Shown: positions 37,848 through 46,950, counted from the first letter of the stretch. The stretch: 54,791 nucleotides of DNA from an uncultured Coriobacteriaceae bacterium (GCA_902798915.1 CADBYM010000019.1:1-54791); one strand, 5' to 3'. Translations and numbers: made by a program. The notes: a model not told the origin generated them from the sequence alone.

Positions 37848-37955
37848 TTTGAGGATGTGCAGTTTACGCCATCGCGAAGGGGCAACTGTGTACGATTGCC
37901 CCGGCAGATTGCACATACTCCCCTCTCAGGATGACGTGAATTGCACATCCTCAAA
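37848..37955. mobile_element. 108-bp nested inverted-repeat element (MITE-like)
   Basis: Ends TTTGAGGATGTGCA at 37848-37861 and TGCACATCCTCAAA at 37942-37955 are inverted copies; the similarity extends to about 26 bases with three mismatches. Inside lies a second inverted repeat, GGGGCAA (37879-37885) with TTGCCCC (37896-37902). It contains no gene. It could be a miniature transposable element or a large hairpin; no target-site duplication is clear. Confidence 0.45.
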
Positions 37956-38053
37956 CGCTATGTCTGCTTGAGGCACGATCACCCGGCGCCGCGACTCACG
38001 GCAAATGTCCTCCCTCAGCTGGTCGACTGTGTCTGGCACCTGCTGAATCCATC

Positions 38054-38385
38054 TCACAACCCGAGCAGATACTCCTCGACGTTGAGGTAGTCGATTCCTA
38101 GGCCAAGGGGACCGGCTGCGTCACTGTCTCCACATGCAGAAGTACGGCTCCCGGCTCGAGCGAGCGGACTTCATAATCAGCGAAGACCTCAATCACGCGC
38201 AGCCAATAGCGTACCTCGGCGCGAGCGGCCGCACTCACCTCAACATGGGCCGGTCCTGGGTCGAATACGCCGAGTGCACGCATGAGCGAGGCGGTGATGC
38301 CCTCCGTATCAGTATCGTGAGCATCGAGAGGCGACGTATCACCCGCACATGCTCATGATAGGGAATCCAGGTGGTATGTATCGCC
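38054..38385 (-). pseudogene. Internally deleted copy of the AAA ATPase at 288-2105
   Basis: The nucleotide sequence matches three separate pieces of the gene at 288-2105 in the same order and orientation: the 3' end including the LGL-stop (about 288-344 there), a middle piece (about 804-1030) and a short third piece (about 1370-1405, AGGGAATCCAGGTGGT). Similarity is high (only scattered changes), with everything between the pieces lost. It cannot make a functional protein. Confidence 0.85.
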
Positions 38386-38455
38386 TTGTGTGCGGGCTGG
38401 TCGTCTGTGCGAGAGATTCCGAGTCAATCCCAAAGCCTGCGGGCTCTCCAAATAG

Positions 38456-38740
38456 GTGGCTGCGCCCGGTAAACCTCCTAAAATCAAGAGGCTGCACGGG
38501 CACACCGTCGACACGGACCTCAAGCTCGCGGGGCTCTGGGGAGACGGGTTCGCGACCCAGCTGGCCTGCTTCGACGGCGACATCGGCACGGCTTACGAGT
38601 GCCATCTCTTCTCCCGCTATTACCTCATGAGGGAGGACTACAAGAACCGACTTTGGAAGGGCGGGAACGATTGGTGCCTCACCTGCGGCCACGGCGTCGG
38701 GTTCAACAACAAGTTCGACGCCAAGAAACAGGTCATGTAA
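38456..38740 (+). CDS. Hypothetical protein, probably a truncated remnant
   Basis: A 94-residue frame opening at GTG 38456 directly after an in-frame TAG, with no ribosome site. The product contains HGHTVDTDLKLAGLWGDGFA, then DGDIGTAYECHLFSRYY and WKGGNDWCLTCGHGVGF, a composition typical of a real protein, so it is probably the C-terminal piece of a lost gene. I do not recognise the family. It lies beside the AAA ATPase remnant and is followed at 38820-38857 by a strong hairpin. Confidence 0.4.
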   Translation: MAAPGKPPKIKRLHGHTVDTDLKLAGLWGDGFATQLACFDGDIGTAYECHLFSRYYLMREDYKNRLWKGGNDWCLTCGHGVGFNNKFDAKKQVM

Positions 38741-38819
38741 CCCATATCTAACACATGCCCAAGGTGTCCGAGGGCTTTTGCGGGGCGAGACGAACGGCAT
38801 AAGGACGGATGAGATAGAC

Positions 38820-38857
38820 GCGCGCCGCGCCCACGACATCGTCGGGGCGCGGCGCGC
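38820..38857. terminator. 13-bp GC-rich hairpin terminator
   Basis: GCGCGCCGCGCCC (38820-38832) pairs with GGGCGCGGCGCGC (38845-38857), and the loop itself can form CGAC/GTCG. It stands between the plus-strand remnant ending 38740 and the minus-strand small gene ending 38887, so it may serve both directions. Confidence 0.7.
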
Positions 38858-38886
38858 ACTACATTATCGGGCGTGATTATGTCCTT

Positions 38887-39054
38887 TTACCTTGGCGGTA
38901 TGTGCTGGCCACCGCCATCCCTCTGCCGATTGGGGTCATCGGGTCTCTTCGCGCCGCCGGCCAAGTCCGTGAGGTCTCCGTCGTCCTCGCGCTTGAGGGT
39001 GCTTTTGGGCTTCGACTCATCCTCGACGTCCTTCTTCTTGCCAAACAATCCCAT
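38887..39054 (-). CDS. 55-residue charged small protein downstream of the clostripain gene
   Basis: ATG at 39054 preceded by AAAGGAG, 55 codons, TAA at 38887. The product is highly polar: MGLFGKKKDVEDESKPK, then LKREDDGDLTDLAGGAK and a GGG stretch near the end. It follows the clostripain-like gene by 28 bp on the same strand. It has no cysteines and no signal peptide. It could be a peptide handled by the neighbouring protease and exporter, but it lacks the nitrile-hydratase-like or Nif11-like leader of NHLP precursors, so this is only a suggestion. Confidence 0.55.
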   Translation of the reverse strand: MGLFGKKKDVEDESKPKSTLKREDDGDLTDLAGGAKRPDDPNRQRDGGGQHIPPR

Positions 39055-39082
39055 CTCCTACTCCTTTCTACAACCATCGGCC

Positions 39083-40960
39083 CTAGTATTCTTTGTCACC
39101 GATGGAGATGATCTTAGTCTTTCCGTCGGCATCCACCTCGTAGGTGCAGATATCCGACCGATATTCGTTGCCCTTGAGGTCAAGCGCGACGAAGTAGCAA
39201 TCATAGGTGCCCGGTGCCAAGGCAGTCTCCGAAATCTTCACCTCATCGCCGACCACAACCTCCTCGCGCACCGTCTCCGAATGCAGCGCGCGGGCTCCCA
39301 CGGTCGACCCGGCCGGGAGGCTGTCTTCCGTACGGTCAGCCATGCCCGTAACGTGATCGACACCGTTCCAGACCCCGAGCAGCTCGTAGTGGCCGTTGTC
39401 TGGCTCGTCGAAGTTCCATATCCAGGCTATGCGCAAGTAAGCGTCCTCGCCGTCCACGGTGACGGGCGCGGAGAACACCACGTAGTCTTCCTCGTAGGAT
39501 ATGACCGAGGCGTCGAGCACCATGCCGTCGAGGGTGATGGCGACGGCGCCCGCCGGGTTGTACGCAAAGGTGAGGTTGTCCCAGTCGTCGTCTATGTCTA
39601 CGTTGGTGTCCTGATAGGATCCGTCTACTGCCTCGTTCACCACGTAGAGGTCGAAGAACTCGTCGGTGGTGGCGGGGTCGATCGTGACACTCAGCTTTCC
39701 GTCCTTGTTGACGGAACCAGCGTCGGAGAACTTCACTTCGCCCGTGACGCTGTCGTAAAGCCTGCTGAGAGTCTGGGCATACGAGGTGAGCGGCGAAGTC
39801 TCCACGTAGCTGGCGAGGTCATCTGCGTTCGATGCCTGGGGGTACCAGAGCGAGATTCCGTTCGCGCCTGCCATGGTGGACCCGCCTGCACGGTGGGCAA
39901 CCGCTTCGTCAACTGCCTGAGCGAGGTTGCTCCACGCCTTGCCGCCATCCGCTGAGCCCTCGGCGTTGCCCTCGGCCATGCCCTTCAGATCAACGAGGTT
40001 TGACCTGCCCTCCTCCTTGGTTGAGCCACCGAACGATTGCGCGTATCGGGTGCCAAACACGAGGTGGCGAAGTGCCTGCACCTCGTTCTTCTTCTCGTCC
40101 TCGAGCCCCGCAAGCGCGACGTCTAGGGTCTCCTCCACCTTCGCGACCTTCGAGAGGTCGATGGCGGAGAGCGTTGCGGCGCCGTCCTTCCCACGCTCGG
40201 AGCACTTGGCCAGGTAACCGTCGCAGATGGCCGCCGAGATCTCGCGCGCGTCTGACGTCTGGGACAGCGCGTCGAAGAGCGCCCCATAGTCCCAGCCTGC
40301 ACCCGCTTCGAGCTCCTCGGAGCCAACCAGCCAATGAGCATCGTCGTCAAACATGGCGGCAATCTCCAGCGAGCCCATGAGGCAGGCGTCGAATCCCACG
40401 ATGTCGTAGGGCTTGCCGTCACGGGCCTGAATGCCTTTCCCAAGACCTTCGTCGAGCTCGGCGAGCGAGAGTGCATCTCTTTTGTGTACCTCGTCGTAGC
40501 AGGCTCCCCTGAGCGGGCCGCCGCCGTGGTTCCAGAGGAATACCGCCACGTGATCGGCGGGGTACTCCTCGGCACAGAACTCAAGGAAGTCGGCGAATGT
40601 CGACGTCTCCCCCATGGAGACCTCACTGGCCTCGCCCACGCTCTGCAACCTGTGGTCACTCACGACGAAGCGGTCCCCGTTGGCCTTGACGTCCTCGTTG
40701 TGCCACTTCCTTGCCCCGCCTGCCTGTATGACCACGTTCGTGTTTGCAGGAATGCTTGCTTCGCAAATCTCTAGGAGTGTCTTCGTTGCCCAGCTCTGCC
40801 TGCTTTCGAGGTTCGACCCGCAGAGGTAGAGGCATATCGTCCAGCTCTCGTCGCTCGCGCTCGAACTCGCACTACCGCAACCCACAAGGCCTATGACACC
40901 AAGGAGGGCAATGACAAGCACGGTGCAGAGGACTTTTGTGCCAATCGTTCTGTTCGTCAC
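39083..40960 (-). CDS. Clostripain-family (C11) cysteine peptidase, lipoprotein
   Basis: A 625-residue secreted lipoprotein. The signal peptide (TKVLCTVLVIALLGVIGL) ends in the lipobox LVGC, so the mature protein is lipid-anchored outside the membrane. The C11 peptidase domain has FLWNHGGGP (catalytic His, ~residue 140) and VGFDACLMGSLEI (catalytic Cys, ~190). The C-terminal half (after 370) is beta-rich and acidic with no family I can name. I chose GTG 40960 because AGGGGG lies six bases upstream and the signal peptide follows. C11 enzymes cut after arginine or lysine. It is divergent from the peptide exporter at 41117. Confidence 0.85.
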   Translation of the reverse strand: MTNRTIGTKVLCTVLVIALLGVIGLVGCGSASSSASDESWTICLYLCGSNLESRQSWATKTLLEICEASIPANTNVVIQAGGARKWHNEDVKANGDRFVVSDHRLQSVGEASEVSMGETSTFADFLEFCAEEYPADHVAVFLWNHGGGPLRGACYDEVHKRDALSLAELDEGLGKGIQARDGKPYDIVGFDACLMGSLEIAAMFDDDAHWLVGSEELEAGAGWDYGALFDALSQTSDAREISAAICDGYLAKCSERGKDGAATLSAIDLSKVAKVEETLDVALAGLEDEKKNEVQALRHLVFGTRYAQSFGGSTKEEGRSNLVDLKGMAEGNAEGSADGGKAWSNLAQAVDEAVAHRAGGSTMAGANGISLWYPQASNADDLASYVETSPLTSYAQTLSRLYDSVTGEVKFSDAGSVNKDGKLSVTIDPATTDEFFDLYVVNEAVDGSYQDTNVDIDDDWDNLTFAYNPAGAVAITLDGMVLDASVISYEEDYVVFSAPVTVDGEDAYLRIAWIWNFDEPDNGHYELLGVWNGVDHVTGMADRTEDSLPAGSTVGARALHSETVREEVVVGDEVKISETALAPGTYDCYFVALDLKGNEYRSDICTYEVDADGKTKIISIGDKEY

Positions 40961-41067
40961 GGAAACCCCCTGTAACGAGGAGCGGGGACGGAGACGCGAA
41001 CCCTCCACCCATCAGAAGCGTTACTTAGTGTACTACAGGTTCACCTAGTCAGCTGCAGAAGCATAGG

Positions 41068-41073
41068 TATAAT
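41068..41073 (+). promoter_or_regulatory. -10 box of the exporter operon
   Basis: TATAAT, 43 bases before the first exporter gene, in the 156-bp region between the divergent peptidase and exporter genes. No good -35 is seen at the proper distance. Confidence 0.45.
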
Positions 41074-41116
41074 TGCTTGAGCGATATACGGAAGCCAACA
41101 ACATGGGATATGGATT

Positions 41117-41629
41117 ATGGCCGACGACAGAAGCGACATGTTTACGGAGAAGGCGTCCAAGAAGCTGCGCAGTCCCGATGACTTGGACGAGTATGTGCGC
41201 GTGACGAACCCAAGCGGTTGGGTTGTGCTGGCGGCGTGCGCCACCCTCATGATTGGTCTCTTTGCGTGGGGTCTCTTTGGTACGGTCGAGACGAACGTGA
41301 TTGGCATCGGCACGTGCGTAAGAGGAGAGGCGCTGTGCTTCCTTTCCGCCGAGAGGGCATCGAAGGTCCACGTGGGTGACCTCGCCAACGTGGGCGGTGT
41401 CCTATCGAAGGTTGAATCCATAAGTACCGTGCCGTTGTCGCGTGTCGAGGCACGCGAGGTCGTGGACAGTGACTACCTAACGAACACGCTCGTGGAGGGC
41501 GACTGGACGTACCTCGTGCGTTTTGCAGACGACGGCGAGCACGCCTTCGAAGAGGACGTCCCGATTCCCGTCACCATCACGGTCGAACGCATTTCGCCAC
41601 TCACCGTCATCTTTGGAGCCGCGTCATGA
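41117..41629 (+). CDS. Short HlyD-like membrane protein of an NHLP/NHLM-type exporter
   Basis: A 170-residue protein with a short cytoplasmic N-terminus (MFTEKASKKLRSPDDLDEYV, 'V-T-N-P-S-G-W'), one membrane span (VVLAACATLMIGLFAWGLFG) and an outer beta-rich part containing VETNVIGIGTCVRG. This is the start pattern of the NHLM bacteriocin-system secretion (membrane fusion) protein, but it is much shorter than usual HlyD proteins and lacks their long coiled coil. It precedes the two ABC exporter genes, with the next start 52 bp downstream. Confidence 0.72.
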   Translation: MADDRSDMFTEKASKKLRSPDDLDEYVRVTNPSGWVVLAACATLMIGLFAWGLFGTVETNVIGIGTCVRGEALCFLSAERASKVHVGDLANVGGVLSKVESISTVPLSRVEAREVVDSDYLTNTLVEGDWTYLVRFADDGEHAFEEDVPIPVTITVERISPLTVIFGAAS

Positions 41630-41681
41630 ACGAGCGGCCCATGGACGCAAAGCCCGTTTCCCGTTCGCGCGAGGTGCGAAT

Positions 41682-43853
41682 ATGACCAAGGGAGTCGCAA
41701 AAGTCCCCCAGATCATGCAGATGGAGTCGCTCGAATGTGGTGCTGCCTGTCTCGCCATGATCCTGGCCTACTACGGACGCTGGGAGCCGCTCGAGAAGGT
41801 TCGCGAGCAGTGTGGTGTCTCGCGTGACGGATCCAAGGCGGCCAACATCCTCAAAGCGGCGCGCAGTTACGGACTCGAGGCGGAGGGTGCCTCGGGCGAT
41901 GTCGATGCCCTGCGTGAGGGTGCGACCTTCCCCTGCGTCATCTTTTGGAACTTCAACCACTTCGTCGTGCTTGACGGATTTAGGGGCGAATACGCCTACA
42001 TCAACGATCCGGCACGCGGCGAGATCAAGGTGGCGATGGATGAGTTCGAGGAGAGCTTCACCGGCGTCGTGCTACTCTTCCAAACGACCGATGCCTTCGA
42101 GAAGGGCGGCCAGAAGCCCAGCACGTTGCGCTACGCGAGGGAGCGCTTGTCAGGTATGGGTGCGCCCATCGCCTTCGTCATGCTGACGGCTGCGCTCATG
42201 TCGCTCGCGGGCATCGCCAACACGTCGATGGGCCAAGTCTTCATGGATCGCATCCTCACGGGCGAGAACCCCGACTGGCTCGTGCCACTTTTGGTGTGCC
42301 TGCTGCTGATGGCGGTGGTCACGGGCGCTGTGTCCATTCTCAACGCGGTGTACCTCGTGCGCATCCGTGGAAAGATCGCGGTCGTGTCGTCATCGCGCTT
42401 CATGCGTCACCTGCTGCACCTGCCGGTAAGGTTCTACTCGCAGCGCATGGTGGGCGACCTGCAGCAAAGGCAGTCTTCCAACGAGACGATCGCCTTCGCG
42501 CTCGTGACCCAGATTGCTCCCGTACTCGTAAATGTGGTCATGCTTGTGCTCTATTTGGTGGTCATGCTGCGCCACAGCGTGCTTCTTACGGCGGTGGGGG
42601 TATCGGCCGTCGTGATCAACGTGCTCATCACGCGCGTCGTCTCCAAAAGGCGCGTGAACATCTCCCGCTCGACCACCGCCAACGCGGGCAAGAAGTACTC
42701 CACGGGCGTGAGCGGCATCGAGATGATTGAGACCATAAAGGCCGCCGGCGCCGAGAACAGCTACTTCGAACGTTGGTCGGGTTACCAGGCGGCCATGAAC
42801 AGGGACTCGGTACGTGCGATGCGGCTCAACGAGTACCTAGGCTCGCTGCCCGGGGCGTTCACGTCTTTGGCCAACATCACGGTGCTCGTGCTTGGCATCT
42901 GGCTCATCGTGCGGGGCGAGTTTACGCCGGGCATGCTGCTCGCCTTTACGGGATTCCTCTCGTCATTTATGTCCCCGGTCAACCAGCTCACGAGCCTGGA
43001 CCAGACGATGCGGGAGATGGAAACGCAGATGGAGCGTATCGAGGACGTCATGAACTACGAGGGAGACGCGCCGGAGGGCTGCGACGACCCCAAGGAGGTC
43101 GCCAACCTAAAGGAGGCGTTCGGCAGGGCGAAGCTGCGCGGTCAGGTGGACCTGGAGGGTGTGACGTTTGGCTATTCTCCGCTCGAGCCGCCGCTCATCG
43201 AGGGATTCGACCTGCACGTCGAACCCGGCCAGTGGGTGGCGCTCGTGGGGCCGTCAGGTTGCGGAAAGTCCACCTTGGCCAAGCTGGTGAGCGGTCTCTA
43301 CGAGCCATGGTCCGGCTCGGTGGGCTTTGACGGCGTGCCCATCGCCAAGGTGCCCCGTCCCATCCTGCGGGGGTCGCTGTCCGTCGTCGACCAAGACACC
43401 GTGGTGTTCGACGATACGGTCTCTGACAACATAAAGCTGTGGGACGACTCAATAGAGGACTTCGAGGTGGTATTGGCCTGTCGTGACGCGGACATCCACG
43501 ATCTGGTGGCGGGACGCGTGGGCGGCTACTCCTCGCGCGTGCTGCCGGGAGGACGCAACTTTAGCGGTGGCCAGCTGCAGCGCCTCGAGATAGCGCGAGC
43601 GCTTGCCCGCGATCCCTCCATCGTCATCTTGGACGAGGCGACGAGCGCGCTTGACGCAAGGACCGAGGCCAAAGTCATCGAGCGTATCCGCGAGCGGGGC
43701 ATCACCTGCATCGTGGTGGCGCATCGCCTCTCCACCATACGCGACTGTGACGAGATCATCGTGCTCGATGCGGGCAAGGTGGTCGAGCGGGGGACGCACT
43801 CCCAGTTGCTTGCGGCCGATGGCGCCTACGCGGAGTTGGTGCGCAATGGATGA
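41682..43853 (+). CDS. Peptidase-containing ABC exporter (C39), NHLP/NHLM type
   Basis: A 723-residue ABC transporter that trims leader peptides and exports the core peptide. Residues 1-135 are a C39 peptidase: MESLECGAACLAMIL (catalytic Cys), NHFVVLDGF (His) and YINDPARG (Asp). Six membrane spans follow (~165-430). The ATPase has GPSGCGKST, FSGGQLQRLEIARAL and VILDEATSALD. I chose ATG 41682 (MTKGVAKVPQIMQME) because C39 proteins begin just ahead of the Cys motif. It overlaps the next transporter by eight bases, so the two half-transporters probably work together. Confidence 0.9.
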   Translation: MTKGVAKVPQIMQMESLECGAACLAMILAYYGRWEPLEKVREQCGVSRDGSKAANILKAARSYGLEAEGASGDVDALREGATFPCVIFWNFNHFVVLDGFRGEYAYINDPARGEIKVAMDEFEESFTGVVLLFQTTDAFEKGGQKPSTLRYARERLSGMGAPIAFVMLTAALMSLAGIANTSMGQVFMDRILTGENPDWLVPLLVCLLLMAVVTGAVSILNAVYLVRIRGKIAVVSSSRFMRHLLHLPVRFYSQRMVGDLQQRQSSNETIAFALVTQIAPVLVNVVMLVLYLVVMLRHSVLLTAVGVSAVVINVLITRVVSKRRVNISRSTTANAGKKYSTGVSGIEMIETIKAAGAENSYFERWSGYQAAMNRDSVRAMRLNEYLGSLPGAFTSLANITVLVLGIWLIVRGEFTPGMLLAFTGFLSSFMSPVNQLTSLDQTMREMETQMERIEDVMNYEGDAPEGCDDPKEVANLKEAFGRAKLRGQVDLEGVTFGYSPLEPPLIEGFDLHVEPGQWVALVGPSGCGKSTLAKLVSGLYEPWSGSVGFDGVPIAKVPRPILRGSLSVVDQDTVVFDDTVSDNIKLWDDSIEDFEVVLACRDADIHDLVAGRVGGYSSRVLPGGRNFSGGQLQRLEIARALARDPSIVILDEATSALDARTEAKVIERIRERGITCIVVAHRLSTIRDCDEIIVLDAGKVVERGTHSQLLAADGAYAELVRNG

Positions 43854-46041
43854 GTTCATCAGTAAATCCCAGCTCGAGGAGCGTGCTGAGCTCAATGCCG
43901 CAAAGATGGAGCGGGCCTACGCGGAGCTTGCGGCGAGTGTGAGTCCGAAGGGCAAGACCCCGCCCATGAGCATCGAGGGCTCCGAGCAAATCGACCGAGC
44001 GGTGAAGGCCTGCCTCAGGCACCTGGGCGTGGAGACTGGCGATGCGCCGCCCAGCATCAACGGCTTTGAGGAGAGAATCGATTGGCTCTGCCGCCCCTCC
44101 GGTACGATGCACCGTACGGTCAGGCTCAGCAAGGGCTGGCAGAGGGAGGCGTTCGGTGCGTTGCTGGGACGCTTGGACACGGGCGAGGTGGTGGCGCTTA
44201 TACCCAGAGGGACGGCCGGCTACCACTACCTCAATCCGCAGACCGGCGAGCGGGTCAAGGTGAACGCTCAGGTGGCGACGCACATCGACCAAGAGGCCGT
44301 GTTCTTCTATCGACCGCTGCCGTCCCGTCCGCTCCAGGGCGACGACCTGTCCTCGTTCGTGTTCAGCACGTTCTCCCGCACGGACTTCCTCATCGTGATG
44401 GGGGCGGCGCTTACGGTAACGCTCATCGGTCTTTTGCCCGCGTGGGCCAACAAGGTGGCGTTTGGCGTCGTGGCACCCTCGGGGCAGGTCGGGCTCGTGC
44501 TTCCCATCGCCCTTCTCCTCGTGGGTGTAACTGTTACCACCACGCTCATTGGGATATGCCGCAACCTCATTATGGCACGGGTGTCCATCAAGCTCGACAT
44601 AGCGACCGAGGCGGCCACGTACGCACGCGTGCTGTCGCTGCCCGCCAAGTTCTTTAAGGACTACGCCGCCGGCGAGCTCGCAAGCCGTATGGGAGGCGTC
44701 ACGTCGCTCTGCCGGCAGATGGTGTCGATCCTGCTCGGATCGGGGCTCTCGGCGGTTCTCTCGCTGATCTACGTGTTCCAGATCTTCGTCTACACCCCGA
44801 CGCTTGTGGCGCCCGCGCTTCTCGTTGTGGTGGTGCAGGCGGTCTTGGGCATCATGTCGACGCTGCTCACGATACGGTACGAGCGGGCGTCGATGGAGGC
44901 TGACGCGAAGACGTCAGGTGTGGTTACGGCGCTGCTAGGTGGCATCCAAAAGATCAAGCTCGCAGGTGCGGAGGACCTTGCCTTCGCCAAATGGGCGCGT
45001 GGGTACTCCAAATACGTGAGGGCAACCTACAACCGCCCGGTGCTCCTCAACGCATTACCGGCGCTCATTGGGCTCGTGGGGATTCTGGGCAACATTCTGA
45101 TCTACTACACGGCTGCCGCCACAGGCGTCACCTACGACAACTACATGGCGTTTACCGTGGCCTATGGACAGACCACAGGAGCCATCATGGCACTTGCCTC
45201 GATAGCGGGACAGATAGCGCAGACCAAGCCCCTGCTCGACATGGTCAAACCCATTCTGGATGCTGACCCCGAGACTGATGACGACCGCCCGTCCGTGGAG
45301 TCGCTCGCGGGCACCATAGAGGTGTCGAGCGTCTCGTTCCGCTACGACGAGAGCCTGCCCTACATCCTCGACGATCTTTCCTTCAGCGTGAAGTCCGGCG
45401 AGTACGTCGCGCTCGTCGGTGAGAGCGGGTGCGGCAAGTCGACCATCATGAGGCTGCTGCTCGGGTTTGAGGAGCCGGAGCGGGGCAGCATCTTCTATGG
45501 TCTGCATGACGTGCATCAGGTGAACCTACGCTCGCTCAGGCGTCACATTGGTACGGTCATGCAGGATAGCAGGCTGTTTGCGGGCAGCATATTGGAGAAC
45601 ATCACCATATCTGCGCCCTCAGCCACACTTGATGACGCTTGGGAAGCCGCCGAGCTTGCGGGCATTGCCGACGACATCCGTAGGATGCCCATGGGCATGC
45701 AGACCCTCGTGTCTGAGGGCGGGGGCGGCGTGTCGGGCGGTCAGCGCCAGCGAATCATGATAGCCCGCGCCGTGTGTGGTAACCGTCGCATCCTCATGTT
45801 CGATGAGGCTACGAGTGCGCTCGACAACAAGACGCAAAAGCACGTCGCCGACTCGCTCGCGTCCCTGCGATGCACGCGCATCGTCATCGCGCACAGGCTG
45901 TCGACCGTGCGCGAGTGCGACCGAATCCTGGTGGTCGCCAATGGCGGCATCGCCGAGGAGGGCAGCTACGACGAGCTCATCGAGCGCGGCGGCATCTTCG
46001 CCGACCTTGTCGAGCGTCAGCGGGTGGACGGAGCGGCATGA
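43846..46041 (+). CDS. Second ABC exporter, NHLP/NHLM type, with N-terminal extension
   Basis: A 731-residue half-transporter. The first ~170 residues form a cytoplasmic extension with ERIDWLCRPSGTMHRTVRL and YHYLNPQTGERVKV, the N-terminal domain of the NHLM-system ATP-binding protein. Membrane spans occupy ~185-450. The ATPase has GESGCGKST, VSGGQRQRIMIARAV and LMFDEATSALD. The ATG at 43846 lies within the last codons of the upstream gene. No precursor peptide or modifying enzyme is found next to it. Confidence 0.87.
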   Translation: MDEFISKSQLEERAELNAAKMERAYAELAASVSPKGKTPPMSIEGSEQIDRAVKACLRHLGVETGDAPPSINGFEERIDWLCRPSGTMHRTVRLSKGWQREAFGALLGRLDTGEVVALIPRGTAGYHYLNPQTGERVKVNAQVATHIDQEAVFFYRPLPSRPLQGDDLSSFVFSTFSRTDFLIVMGAALTVTLIGLLPAWANKVAFGVVAPSGQVGLVLPIALLLVGVTVTTTLIGICRNLIMARVSIKLDIATEAATYARVLSLPAKFFKDYAAGELASRMGGVTSLCRQMVSILLGSGLSAVLSLIYVFQIFVYTPTLVAPALLVVVVQAVLGIMSTLLTIRYERASMEADAKTSGVVTALLGGIQKIKLAGAEDLAFAKWARGYSKYVRATYNRPVLLNALPALIGLVGILGNILIYYTAAATGVTYDNYMAFTVAYGQTTGAIMALASIAGQIAQTKPLLDMVKPILDADPETDDDRPSVESLAGTIEVSSVSFRYDESLPYILDDLSFSVKSGEYVALVGESGCGKSTIMRLLLGFEEPERGSIFYGLHDVHQVNLRSLRRHIGTVMQDSRLFAGSILENITISAPSATLDDAWEAAELAGIADDIRRMPMGMQTLVSEGGGGVSGGQRQRIMIARAVCGNRRILMFDEATSALDNKTQKHVADSLASLRCTRIVIAHRLSTVRECDRILVVANGGIAEEGSYDELIERGGIFADLVERQRVDGAA

Positions 46042-46114
46042 CCAGTCGTTGGGTGGAAAGGGAGCACTCCTTGGAATGCAAGGGGAAAAGAACGATCGGT
46101 TGATGCGTGAGGCC

Positions 46115-46144
46115 GAGAGGCGGTTCCACTCCGCCTCTTCTTTG
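46115..46144 (+). terminator. Terminator of the exporter operon
   Basis: GAGGCGG (46117-46123) pairs with CCGCCTC (46131-46137), extended by weaker pairs outside, followed by TTCTTT. It lies about 75 bp after the last exporter gene. Confidence 0.65.
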
Positions 46145-46437
46145 GTCGCTTAGGTGCGTACTGCATGTATAATGGTATTGCGTCAGCAGAGTCCGCCCCC
46201 GGTTAACACTTCGTGGGTGACGTCGGGTCTATTCTCGTAGGGATACCGGCTGCGGTCGGCCTTTCCTCGTGAATACTCATGCGCCCTCCCTTCGCAACGC
46301 GCCGCCCACGCGGGCTCTGTTGACGCGCATTCACTGACTCATGCTCGCCGACGTGAACTTCTCGGCCTCCGACCTACAGGGTTGCGTTGCGCTTTTGCTA
46401 TGCTGTTGCTGGACTGGTTCACGCGAGAGGAGCGCTC
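46145..46437 (+). other. Gene-free 293-bp stretch with a strong -10 box
   Basis: A TATAAT at 46168-46173 preceded directly by TG suggests a promoter about 265 bp ahead of the next gene. The transcript would contain a GC-rich hairpin near 46248-46262 (CCGGCTGCGGTCGG) followed by CCTTTCC. No protein gene is visible. It could be a long 5' leader or a small RNA; I do not recognise a known RNA family. Confidence 0.4.
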
Positions 46438-46950
46438 GTGCCCACACTCTTCGTCGATGCCGACGCCTGCCCCACCACACGTGAGGCGCTCGCCTGTGCG
46501 CGCAAGGCCCGTGTCCCGTGCGTGCTTGCCGGTGACTCTGGCCACAATCTTCTGCGCCACGTGCGCAAGGACGACCCAACGGAGCCTCCGAGCGCGGCTG
46601 CTGCGGGCGAGAAGGGCGGCTTCTGGGTGCGCACGCTTCAGGTCGGGCAAGGTTCCGATGCGGCCGACTTCGCCATCGTCTGCGAACTTGAGCCGGGTGA
46701 TGTGGTCGTGACGCAGGACTTCGGGCTCGCCTCCATGGCGCTCGGTCGTGGCTGCAAGGCTATCGACCCCCGTGGGCATGTGTACGACCAACGCACCATC
46801 GATGCGTTGCTGCTCGTACGGCACGCCACCAAGCAGGAACTCCGCTCCAAGCGTCGACACGGACGGCCTCGCGTCACGAGGCATGCCGCCTTCGACGAGG
46901 AGGATCGCGAGCGATTCGTACGCAACCTCACCACGCTTCTGACGTGGTGA
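46438..46950 (+). CDS. YaiI/YqxD family protein (UPF0178, DUF188)
   Basis: A 170-residue protein of a widespread family with a NYN/PIN-like fold and unproven nuclease role. It begins PTLFVDADACPTTREALA, the family's opening 'vDADACPvk', then DAADFAIVCELEPGDVVVTQDFGLASMAL and AIDPRGHVYDQRTIDALL, all family hallmarks. I chose GTG 46438 because GAGAGGAG lies just upstream and the family begins at that point. It precedes ltrA by 34 bp on the same strand. Confidence 0.87.
   Translation: MPTLFVDADACPTTREALACARKARVPCVLAGDSGHNLLRHVRKDDPTEPPSAAAAGEKGGFWVRTLQVGQGSDAADFAIVCELEPGDVVVTQDFGLASMALGRGCKAIDPRGHVYDQRTIDALLLVRHATKQELRSKRRHGRPRVTRHAAFDEEDRERFVRNLTTLLTW

Noticed and set aside
38339..38839. A 166-codon minus-strand frame beside the AAA remnant
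   Set aside because: It is antisense to the hypothetical frame at 38456 and to the remnant; composition suggests a shadow, and no family pattern is seen.
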